From NCBI RefSeq assembly GCF_003286085.1, contig NW_020825288.1, forward strand, positions 4,960,001 to 5,024,000: a DNA stretch of 64,000 nucleotides, given 5' to 3'. The stretch comes from Drosophila persimilis. Taxonomy: Eukaryota > Arthropoda > Insecta > Diptera > Drosophilidae. Under the pieces are notes generated by a model. That model worked only from the letters and a program-made list of their open reading frames with translations. It did not search any database and was not told the origin of the DNA. The position numbers and the translations under genes were made by a program. Of the stretch, positions 32,501 through 44,800 are shown piece by piece (the first letter of the stretch is position 1; each line of letters starts with the position of its first letter).

Positions 32501-35500
32501 CACAATCATAATGAAGGCCGAGATGATCAGGCAGGCCCTGGAGACATACACGCCCGTCGGCGGTCCATTGAAAACGTACTTCTGGCCATTCTTAGTCTTG
32601 AGCTGACCGCCTGAAAGGAGAGAGAGAGAGAAACATTGGAGAGAGCTATAACTTTAGTGATCTATCAAGGGAGAGAGAGGTATAACTTTAGTGATCTATC
32701 AAGGGAGAGAGAGGTATAACTTTATTGGCTGTCAGAATTCTTAACGCGCCCACAAATTTATGCCCATCGTTTTACGATCAGGGGCCATAAAGTTTATGTT
32801 TTGTCCAATTAATTGAATGTTTTCAGTGCATTCAAAATTTGTTTATAGATTTCTTTGTTTCGATTTCTGTTCGAAATGCCCGGCATGCCGATGCATCATG
32901 CGAATGGGCGGCCTGTAAACACTTAATGGCAACATCAAACTGATTTATGGCATAATCTAAGCAGCACTTGGAGGGGGAGAGAGCGTGGAAATTAAAAATT
33001 GTTAACAGACCATTTAGCGGGGTGTCGACAACGTCTTCTGTCCCGCGGTGCATCCGCGAAGAGAGTCCCCCCAACTTCTTTGCTCTTCTTTGTGGCGAAA
33101 ATTCAAAGTTGAGTGAAAATTAATCTTTGGCTCATTTCATAAAACCCAAGGAGAACCGACTTGGTCGGGCCTGGACGCATACAAATGATCACAGTGCTTA
33201 AAAATAGTCTGCGGATACTTGTATTTAATTTTTACTATATTTATTTTGTAGATACTTCTACGAAAAGATGTTGAGACTGAGATAAAATTTATTGAATTAC
33301 TGCAGGTGATGTAATTTCAAAAAAAGTATGCGTAACACAGTGCTCGAAATAAGTGTGAGATCACCTGATAAGCTGTGGAATACATACATTCCATGGCAAT
33401 GATAAGCGCAGGAAAACTTGCAATCACTTCAAGATGATAAAGAATACGAGTACGGGGTATTGTTATGCGGAAGTAAACAATATCTCGAAGAGAACTTATC
33501 TCGAATGCCAGCATATACATATACTTATGCTTGCCACTGTGGGCCGACGATTGGGAGCAAAAATAGTAGCACGTGCTGAGAATTTTCAATTACCCGATTA
33601 CCATTTCTCGCTGGCCTTCAAAGAGAGAGGCCTCACAGCTTTTTATGATGTGTGCGCATGGCACATTTATAGGAAAGGCGGAGGCCCAGGCCCAGGCCCA
33701 AGCAAATGGGAAAGAAATGCCCCTCAGAATGTCAGTGACTCTTTCGATGGATGGCTGCTTTTAATTAAATTTCACAAAGAGGTTCGAAACGTTTCGTGGA
33801 AAGGCTGCCTGCCCGCGCGCCGTAACTTTCTAACACGCTTTCCTCTCGCACGCTGCCCCACCTGTTGCAATGCATCTGCGGTTTATCTAAGGGGGCACCG
33901 CAGCCACATCTGCCCCCCAGAACCTTCCCCATCTGGCTTTGATCTTCGGCCACAGGGAAATGGTATTTATGTGGCATGCCCCGAAAATAAGACCGCCACC
34001 TGCAGCTGTGAGCTGATTAGAGAGCCCAGAGATCGCGTGCTCGTTCGCCTTTGACGGAGTTCTGATAAATCAGTTGTCAAGAACTATAACTCAGTGATAG
34101 CAACGCCCTGATTGCTCTGCCCGCTGAAAGCTTTTCACGATTTTCCCCCGTGTTCCCAGATTTCCCAGTTCCCCAGTTTTTACTTTTATTTATTGTTTGT
34201 TTAGTTTTGCTCTCCACAGAGTGGGAGGTGCTGGAAATTTCATTTCTGATGAACACATGACGAACCTCTGGTCCCCATCTGATCTTGTCGTGCCCCACCT
34301 GTGTGTGTCTGATGCGTTGCTTCATTAACAGCGGGAGCCTAAGCACTCCATCCCTCCCCGATTCGCAGCCAGAGACATGGTGATTTAATATTCATAAGTC
34401 GAAGTTTAAGTAGCATCAAGCGACAATAAAACATTCAAATTAAGTTCCAGACGCCACATTTTGTGAATGAATTTCACATATACTGGTGGTGCGCTGTGTC
34501 TGTGTGTGCGTCTGCATGTGGGTGTCATGCGTGAGGCGCCACCAAACATTGGATCAAAACGCCCACGGGGCCCGACCTTAATGTGGGAATGCCGAACCCG
34601 TAAAATTTAACAAAAATGGTTAATGAAAATGCTAATTCGAAAGTTGGGATCATCTGGATTATACATATAAAACACAATCATCATAGAGATGTTCCTTTGA
34701 TGATTTCAAATCCGTATCCAGATTATGTAAGGCCAAGAACCGACTTCGTAGTCATTAAAGAACCAACCTGTAAAATTTTGTGTTTCTTTATTTATTTTTT
34801 ACGACTATATCATAGACTCTATTCCAAGACTGAAAAAATATAAGCATAAATTTTGAAACATACCCAAAAATCTGTCCTTTGATATATAATCGAAATGGAA
34901 ACGTTTTCTAATATTTTTCGTATCATCAAATTTGAAATTACGCAATTTCGTAACGAATCCACGGAACGTACCACCCCCAACCGGGTCGGAGGATGCGGAT
35001 GCGGATGCGGATGATGCCGATGAGGAGCAGGGAGGTGGTGGTGGTGGTGGTGATGATAATGAAGCTGAAGCGGAAGCGGGTGCTGCTGCAGATGGAGCTG
35101 TAGATGTTGTGGTGGGCGCGTATATTGCAGATGCCATTAGGGGCATTTGTATCTTGGGATTGGTATAGGATATGATGGCTGCATGGGATAAGAGGGAGTA
35201 GAAGAAAAAACAGATAGGAAGCTGAATTTAAAGCCAAATGAATTTGAAAGCAGGTGAAATGATTTTGATTAATACTCGTATTATTAACATTAAATGGAAT
35301 GCCAAGGGAAATGAGAACAGAACATGTGTAAATGTAAGGGAAAATGAAAAGCAAAGGGAAAACTATGGGGTGTGTGTGCAATCGCTGAAGCAGAGCAGCA
35401 GCAGCAGCAGCCAATCAGCCACAATTTTCAATTGAAAGACATTTAATCAAATTGACGCCACCGCTGCCACAGCGTGGGGGAAAGGTGGTGTCTGCTCTGT

Positions 35501-38500
35501 GGCATGGGGTAATCGGGGCAGTGGGAATGGTAATGGTAATGGTTATGGTATGTGCAAATGGGGAATGAAAATGCGTTCATCGGAGCACGTGTCGCGGCAG
35601 GGGGGGGCTCTATATACCCATTCCCGCTCCCCCCCCTCCGCTCTACTGACGTTATTTGTTGATTTTTTGAATCGATCGCCCAATTGTTGAAAAATATTGC
35701 TAAAAATACAGCCAAATGTGCAATTGTACAGGAGATGAGCCCCGCGGTTGAGTGTGTGTCAGCGCCTCGGTGTTATTCAACTTTGCCAGATCGGCAACTA
35801 TTCTATAATTAGCCGGCTATAAGGAAATCTTTATACTCGAATGATTTTTGTACATTTATAGAAGAACAATAGATGGGGCGGGAAGTGTTGCCACTGATGA
35901 ATGGACCTGACGATACCCTACCTTCAGATGTTCAAGCTATTAGCACATTGAAATGGTTAATATTTCAAGACGATGTTTGTGTTGGGTATTAGCCTTGTAT
36001 GTTACTCGAATTCTTATGATATCCATAATCATATTCATATTCCTAAATGTTGGCACATTTCAACATCTCTTCCACATCAAAGTGATCTCCGGACTCGTTT
36101 CCGACATCCCAAGACCCCAGAATCCAACCCCAAACCACACCATGAATCATCGAATCAGTGGATCACTGAAATGAAACGAAATGCCCAGCCAACACCTTCT
36201 ACGCTGAATTGACCCCCCTGGTCAGCCCGTCCCAAGACCCATAGAGGTTTTATTATACCAGTTCTGGTTTTGGTGTGGCTCGCTTTTGCTTTTGCTTTTG
36301 CTTTTGCTGAGGGGCTATTAAACGAAATCGAAATCGAATACCGAACGCAACTTGAGTGTGGCAACTGTTTGCATTTCGCACACACAGTAGATCGTTTTAC
36401 ACGAAATTACTTTCGGTTTGTTGGCTGATCGTATTACCCGCAGAAGGGGACCATGGACTGGGGACCGGGTACTGGGGTGTGAGTACTCCCCGTATCTTAA
36501 TGACTCAATCATGCGTTAAATGCCAAAAACATGGCTAAGCATGTACATAAAACGAATACACAGATAGACGATTGTATGTTTTAACAAGAGTTCAATAACA
36601 GCCAACGATAATATTTGATTATTCGACTTTGAACTTGGGAATTGCTTTTCGAAAACCCAAAGGAAGTTGATCACATTTGTGGTTTGGCAAAGAGGAGAAT
36701 ACTTCGAATATTGCTATTTCTCAAGGGGATTTTAATGTGTTCCGAAGAGTGTCAATCAAAAACCAGCCCAAAAATATTGTTCTTCTATCAAAGTGTGTTT
36801 TAAAAAGAGTAATATAACATAATACACGGAATACAGTGGAAGAAAGTCCATAAACTTATATGATTTCATTGCTTATAGGGGGAGTTCCATATTTAAATCC
36901 CTGGGGGATTTTTTAAGCTTTTGTAGAGTTCTCAGATTTAGTTATTATGTCGCAGTGTGATTGAAAAAGAGCCATTATACACAGAATACAGTGGAAGAAA
37001 GTCCATTTCCTTATGAGATTTCATTGCTTATAGGGGAGTTCCATGTTGAAAGTAGCTTTCGTATGTTTTAACGAAGCATATGCTCTAAAGAGTGTCAATC
37101 AAAAACCAGCCCAAAATATTGTTCTTCTATCAAAGTGTGTTTGAAAAAGAGTAATAATACACAGAATACAGTGGAAGAAGGTCCATTCCCTTATGAGATT
37201 TCATTGCTTATAGGGGGAGTTCCATATTTAAATCCCTGGGGGATTTTTTAAGCTTTCGTAGATTTCTCAGATCTTGTTATTATGTCGAAATGTGATTGAA
37301 AAAGAGCCATTATACACAGTATACAGTGGAATAAAGTCCATTCACTGAAAGGATTTCATTGCTTATAGGGGAGTTCTATGTTGAAAGTAGCTTTCGTATG
37401 TTTTAAGGAAGCATTTGGTCTAAAGAAAGCCAATCAAAAACTAGCCCAAAAATATTGTTCATCTGTCGAAGTGTGATTGAAAAAGAGCCATTATACATAG
37501 AATTCAGTTCATTCCCTTATGAGATTTCATTGCTTATAGGGGAGTTCCCTGTTTAAAGGAGTTTTCGTAGGTTTTAGGTAAGCATTTGTTCAAATAACGA
37601 TCGAATTTTGGTTCTATTGCGCAATCCCTTCAGTGATTTCATTCATCAAACATTTGTTAATACATATTTATAAACAGGAACTGCCTTTGCAAAGACCCAT
37701 CACAGAACACCTCGTACCCGTACAACAAATGTTTCATTGTGAAAGACCCTACATGAGGGGACACAGGAGCTCTTATCGGTTGCCCCTCCCCCCAGGTGCA
37801 CACTCGCTTGACACTTAATTGCAAAGAAATTGTCGCATTTACGTCACGAAACTGCTTTCTTCTGCCATCGCCACTCAGTGTTCCCCGTCCCCTTTCCCGT
37901 TCCCGTTCCCATTTCCCAGCCCATATCTTATCTGCAACATCGGAATCACGGCGAGACAAACAAACGTTTCGTTTCAGTGTTCCTGCTTTTGTTGTTGTTG
38001 TTGTTGTTGTTGTTAATTGTGCATGTTGGAGCATGTTTGAGGAGCCCTCTCTCTCCTTCTCTCGCTCCCTCCTCCTCCCTCTTCACACCTTCAAGCAGTG
38101 CAATTCAATTTGATTTTCGTTCGCTGTCTGCCAGGCCGAGTGTGTGTCATATTTAATGATAACCCATTTTCACTTCCCCCCCGCCCCCCACTGAAAACTC
38201 CAGGCACGGGGTGGCAGGAATGTAGGTTACATAAACAACTTCTGGTCATGCTTACAAGTGCCTTTCTTTGAGTTGTTTAATGGCCCAAAAGATGCCCGAT
38301 CTCCGATAGCCGTCGATGACGAAGGGCCCTTCTCTCTCTCTCTCGGAAGGAGGTCACTCTTTGTGCGGGTCTCGAGTTCTTTCATGAATGCTCACCATAT
38401 GCCAGGGATCTGTCTGCATTTTTTGCATTTCCTTTGCAATTTAATTCCTCGCTGACCCAATTCTTCTCCCTGAGCATTTCTGCATTCATAATTCATTATT

Positions 38501-38806
38501 CATTATTCACACAAGAGCAAATCTGTCGCCTTGCATAGGGAAGGATGTCGCTCAGACGAGGCTGAGGAGTGCAGAAGACACAGACATATGGCATCTGGTT
38601 TTTGGGTCATCTCAAGAGAAAGACATACCAGTGCCCGATTGGGGGAAAACGGCTTTTAATTGGCAAGCAATTAGGCGGCTAAATAAAAACTACTTTATAT
38701 GGCCGCCCAAATGTCTGGCCTAACAAACAAAACAAAAAACCATAACTAATGTTTAAACCGCTTCGCATTGTCAATTGCTAAAAGTTGACACAGAGAAAGA
38801 GGGGGG

Positions 38807-38847
<41 letters not shown>

Positions 38848-41800
38848 GGGCATTCAATTGTGGCAGAGTTGAGTGAACTTTGGCTAGAACGTGTCGAGGA
38901 ACTTGAATGGAGTCCCTCTCTCTCTCTCTCTCTCTCTCTCTTTTCCCATTTTGCATGTCTCTAATGAACCATTCAGCCGCTCTGCAGAGGGGGGAAGGCA
39001 AAAAGAACTGATTCGAGGGTGTGGAGATTCCGCGTAAATGTCAGCCCACAGGCCCATACATAACTCATGGAACTCCAATTGGAAATTAGAAATGTTGCAT
39101 GCAACGAGGTAATAAACAATTCATTTGTTGTCTCATCAAGCGAGCAGCAAAACTCCAAACAAAACTCTCGTGAAACGACACACAAAAAAAGGGCCCTGAA
39201 AATTGAGATCCAAATTGTTTATTTGACTTTTCTTTTCTTTGTGGGTCTTAAAGGCCTTTACTTTGACGCCTCGACGAAAACTGTTTACTTCTCCGAGAGC
39301 TTGACCCAACATTTATTTGCTTTGATTTCCGCCGCGTCAAGCTCCGATTCGGGAGAATTTTTTTTGGGCCGAAAGACAAAATAAACTGAGACATTCACAA
39401 TTTTGAAAGCTGATGAATACTAATGCTTGGAAATCAGTTGATAATGCTGCTGATCCCAATGCTTAGGCTTCCATTCGGATATTACCATAACCCGCCCGGA
39501 ATCGGTATTTGGAATTTTATTTTAATATTCAATATTTTCCACTTGACGAAGAGAAATGAAACCGAAAGTGAGAGAAGAACAGCTAATGAAGTCGTGCAGA
39601 CAATGCAGTTAATTATCCCCCAGATGGGGAATGGGGATGGAGATGGAGTTCCCTTTGGGTCACGTTTCCGGTGCATGAAACCAAAAACCAGTCGCACTAT
39701 TTGCAGTTACCCAACGGTAGCTAAAAGTTTGGGGAAGGGAGATATAATTATAATTATGAGCCACAAGCAGAGGCCCCCCCTGCTCTGTGCAACACATTGT
39801 ATCAACATGGGGTGGCAGAGCAAGCAAAACTCTGAGATATCCGACAGAACTTGCCACCTCTGCACCTTCCAGGCAGCCAGGCAGGCAGTGCCGCTGATGA
39901 CAGCATCAGATACACTCGTAGAGGAGAAGCAGTCTGCCGGGGGGCAGCGTGGATGGGAGGCAGCGACAACATTTGGTATCCAAATAACTTGACTGCCACA
40001 GACAGGCCTTGAGACTTAAATGTTTCTGTGCTCCAGCTACAAGTCGCTTGCTTGGCTGTGATTTATCATCCACTGTCGTTGACACTGAATGGGGCACTTT
40101 GCTCCCCTTTTGCACCTCAGAGCTGTGGCTGCTGCTGCTGCCTGTGGGCGTGTCCATGCCCCATGGATCGTGCAACTCGAAATGCAATTCGTTTCACTCC
40201 ACAAATTAGCATACGATTATCATTATGCCAGGCAAGGCGCACAGTTCTGCATGTCACAGATCAAGGGAATGGTGCATGAGAGAAGATGGGGAGATGGGGA
40301 GACCCTTGGCTGCAGACGGAGACGTGTCACTGGAAGAGGTACGGATATGTACGAAATTGCTATTACTTATTGGAGATACTCCAAGAGATTGATCTCCCAT
40401 TCGACCTACATTCTGCCATTCGGATACCATCCTCTTCCTCTTTTAGACCTTGCCCCAAATGATGATCTCAATTCCAATCACATTCCGTTCAAACTTTACA
40501 CCTTGTCCACATTATGCCGAGCACAACCTTCAGTAGCAGCCCCAAAAAAATGACAAATTAAGCGACACTCGAAAGCGACACCAACCGTACGCCGACCGGC
40601 ACTTGCCGTGCAGTTTTCGAGTGCGGCTAATTTGTAAATTAAATTAGCGCTCAGTCCCATTTGCCACTCCACGCCACGCCAGAGCCTCCACTCGACTCGA
40701 CTCGACAACAAAGCAGCCGTCAGTTCGTCTTTCGGGCCATCGTAAACCCCACTCAACCCAATTTTAATTAGACGGCCAAGCCACGAGAAAAAAAGAACCT
40801 TCCAACGAGTAGGAGACGTTGTTGTGGGTGGAGTTGGAGATCGTTTTGCATGTCGGACAAAACCTCGACAGAAAGCCATAAAAAACTGGACGATATAAAG
40901 CCATAAACAAGCCACGCAAAACCTGGCTCGGTTGCTACCTGGAACTGTCAGTGGGACGACGACAATTTCAGGTTGAATAAACTTCAAAGTTGCAAAAAAC
41001 ATACATAGAGAGAATTAAAAAGTATCTATGATGCGTGGCAGGCAGCAGAGGCAGGGTCTTAGGCAGGGACTCTTAGGGCGGGGGTCTGTACATCTGCCCC
41101 CTCATTGCTGCCACGCCACTGGAAAGACTCCCCAACAATTCTCAGTTTTAATTATCAACGACACGTAACAGAAAAAAGACTTCGTTTTGTACGATATTTT
41201 ACAATTAACAAGAAAAAAAAGCGTCTGCGTTTTTCCTAATTTTTTGTTGACTGTTGTATGGCATGCAACGATTTTGATGAGTTTCTGATTTGTTGAGTAA
41301 ATTGCTTGGAAACAACTTAAGCGCTTTACAATTTGTCGCACTTTTGCGACAGTCGACAGAAATTCATTCATTCGTTCATTCATTCATTTATTAACAATAA
41401 AAGGCCACTTTACAATGAAAATTGAAATGTTGCAATCCGTGAAGCGTTCAAGGGGAAAACTCTCAATGGGGGTATGCACACTTTTGAGTTCTTTATGGGT
41501 GTCCTATTCCACTTAATATGCAGCAAACATATACCTTTTCTTGGGTCTTATCGAAAGTGGAATATCTGGCGGGCCCAACCCCACAACCCCACCAAATGAT
41601 TAAATAAATTGGCACGTAAGCAGGCCCCAGCCAGGGGGGTGTAATGCCCATAAACCATAATTTCATATAATTAAATAGGTATACTCTTTCTGTTCGGATT
41701 TTTTCTCACTCTGTCGGCCTTGATGGGCATTAAACTGTCGCCATAGACAACCCATTATTTGCCATCTATACGGGAATATAATTATATACGTGTATATGTA

Positions 41801-44800
41801 TATTCCTAAATTATTGTTTACTTTGGTAGGCAGGAACTATTCGCATACAAAATTATGGCCCAACATTCAGTTTTTGACTCTTGTTTTTTTCGTAGTTTCC
41901 ATTTTTTATGGGGTCTCGTTTAATCGGCCGCTGTTTTTGGCTCGCTGCCAAATTATTTTCCTGCTCTCATTTTCACTCGGCTGTTGGCTTTGACATTGTC
42001 ACGCCTCACGCCTTCTTTTGTGAAAGTATTTTCGAAACATTTTATTTATAATCGCCTGTCAGAAATAGTGGCTGAGGATCTGAAGACCTGGCTAATGGCT
42101 AATCGGAAAGTGGCTTCCAAGAACTAGACCCGAATTCTTTAGATCTTGTGATCTGGTGGCCTCTTGTAGTGTGATGTATCTCTGCCATTTATCTGCTGCC
42201 TTCAGGAGATTGAATCCACGGCTAATTTGTGTTTAATGAAGCCGGCAACACCTCAAACCCTCTTGAGAGCTCGGGCCAGGCCCGAGGGCCCACGCCATCG
42301 CACACAGCCCCCAAGGTCCGTTTTCATTATGAAAATTGATTAATTACGAAGGGGTCAACATTTCCGCTCTTGCCAATTTGGGGTCTAAGCCTGCGTGCGC
42401 CAATTATGCGAGTTTCGAGTGTTTCAATTATGAGTTGTGTGTGGGTGGACAGCCTCCACTCAGATCGGAGCAGGGATATGCCTTAATAGTGCCCATAAAT
42501 CTGATATAAAGACCAATGAAACGACGTTTTTATCTGCAAATTGTATCTACAACAAGGCGCAGCACAGGGACTGGCAGCTGTTCCGCATTATGACGAATGT
42601 GAGCCACGTTCTAGGGGCCCCCATAAGTCCTATGCAGCTCAGGTGCCAAGGGGCCCGCGACAATCTATCCAACTACTAAGCGGCCATCTAAAGCCATCTA
42701 AGCGCTTCAAATACGTGCCGGCGAGTTCCAGGAGCGGTGCCCCCCAGTCCCCCTTCCAGTCACCGTCCCAGTCCCAATCGGATACCATCTTTCGCCTGCA
42801 GAGCCGTTTACTTTGATGCATTCCCAATGACGGCGACGGTGACGGTGACGGTGGCTAAATCACGAACTGCCGCTGGTCTTTTGTGCTGGCTGCAATTTCA
42901 GCTAATTTTCGTTACAAAACAGCGCCAGATTTTTGCATGCCCGCTTCGCTTTGCGGCTTGAAGTCTACAACGAAAATCACTTAGCCTCATTTAATATGGC
43001 TGCTGACCATTAAAATAAATTATTTAATTTTATTATTGCAGATAAAGCCGAGAAATAATGTGCCTCAAACTCGACCAGGATTTGACAGGGCAGTTGGTCT
43101 TAAATGAGATTAAATCAACTAAAAGTTGCTAAAGTTATTCATGGCATTCGCTCAAGATACATGAAACGAATCGTAGATGGATAATTGAGTGTCAGAAAAA
43201 ATATGTATAATCGTCAGATTCAGGGCAGCTATAAGTTTTACAATCAAAATTGCAGTCTAATTATTTTCCAATTTTAAATTAAATAAATCAGGAAAATGTG
43301 TAATTTTTGATCATTTCAATAAAAGTTGGGTAGTATACGTTTTTCCAATATCGCTAAATATGATTGAAATATGGATTTTGGTGCATTCTATGTATTTGCA
43401 TTTATTCAGGTAAAATTTGCATCCATAACTCTTACTGACGGTCCCCGGAGTTTGAAGTAATTTTCTTCACATTTATTTTATGGAATTTATTTAGAAAATA
43501 GGACCAATCCAAAGACCATCCACTAAACCTTTCTCTTATAGAAGTTTGGCAACACTGCCCCAGTGAAAACTGTCAACACTGCCACCCAAGTACGCTGCGC
43601 ATGCGCTCAAAAACAATGCCTAGCCATCTAAGCGATTACCCAGTGTTCTCTCTTTCGAATCGGGTTTGAAACGCCTTAGATAAAATATGTCAACAGCAAT
43701 TGGCGCTACTGCAAATTGATTTTAATTGTATGCACAAGAGCACCAGGGCAGCGCCAGTCCAGCGGCAGTCCAGCGGCAGCTGACGTCATTTCCATGACTC
43801 GATGATTGGCGGCGGCAGCGGCAATCGTAATCGTTTCTGAGGCATGCCCGGAGTCAAACCGGCAAGACGCCGATGCAAATAATCGGGCAGCCAGCATACG
43901 AGTATTTGCAGAATTGGCCGAGAGATATGCACCACAGTTGTTGGCCAAAGTCAAAGCCAAAAAACAATTTAAATGCAAATCACGTGTTCCTCTTAATGCA
44001 CTTGATCAATGGCCTGGGCAATTGGCTGGAAACGATTCCCGCCTGAACTTGGACCACAAATGGAGGGGAAAATAGAAAATAGAAAAGAAAATCTAAATGG
44101 AAATGAAATTGCCAAGCGGCTGGCAATGAAAACTGACATTTGAGGGAAATGCGGCCAGTAGGTAGAAAAATAGATTGACAAACCATTTATTTCCATTGAC
44201 TGCCCAAGGAATTGTGTCAATCGATTCGAATGACTTGGAGAACCTTTTAGCCATCGATCTTCGGCTTAGTACGAGTATCTCGTCGTATCGAATGTCCCAG
44301 ACATTCCGACATTGAACCGAAAATTGAGCAACTTCAGATGCATTTTCCATGTCATGTAATTGAACACCTCACTCACAGAATGAGATACTTAAACGAAAAG
44401 CTGCTCGGCGACAAGTCCAACTCGTTTTCATATCTCTTAATGTGTATCTCTTTATAGAATCTGTCATAAGCAAGAGGTGTTGGGCTTAACGCCTTCATTC
44501 CACGTCTTCTTCACGAGGTTTATGCAAATCCCGATAGCTTATCAAGTCCCATTATGTATGCAAATGGGCGTCTAGTTCTTGCCCAAATGGTGTGTTGGGA
44601 GAGGTCAAGTTGAAGACCAAACACAAATGGGAGCACTTGAATGGAAGGTCAACACTGGGGAGAGTCGTGGCTCGGATACCCTGTAAAGGGATTGCCAGCG
44701 GCGGGATATGATCTGGGATCGAGATCAAGGTACTTTTGAGGCACAACTTTGGGAATAACCTGATATAAACACTCTTAAGATCATCTCATTCCTCCCTCTA

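Noticed and set aside
33434..34054. 206-codon plus-strand frame in sda intron 1
   Set aside because: No family resemblance, mixed composition, no splice or promoter context.
36740..37600. CRISPR-like regular repeats
   Set aside because: Units are 155-180 bp with no short spacers, in an animal intron; it is a local tandem satellite.
39423..39992. 189-codon plus-strand frame in sda intron 1
   Set aside because: Composition and motifs look random; likely chance in AT/GC-mosaic intron DNA.
40496..41002. 168-codon minus-strand frame in sda intron 1
   Set aside because: On the sda strand, but with no matching splice borders or recognisable domain.
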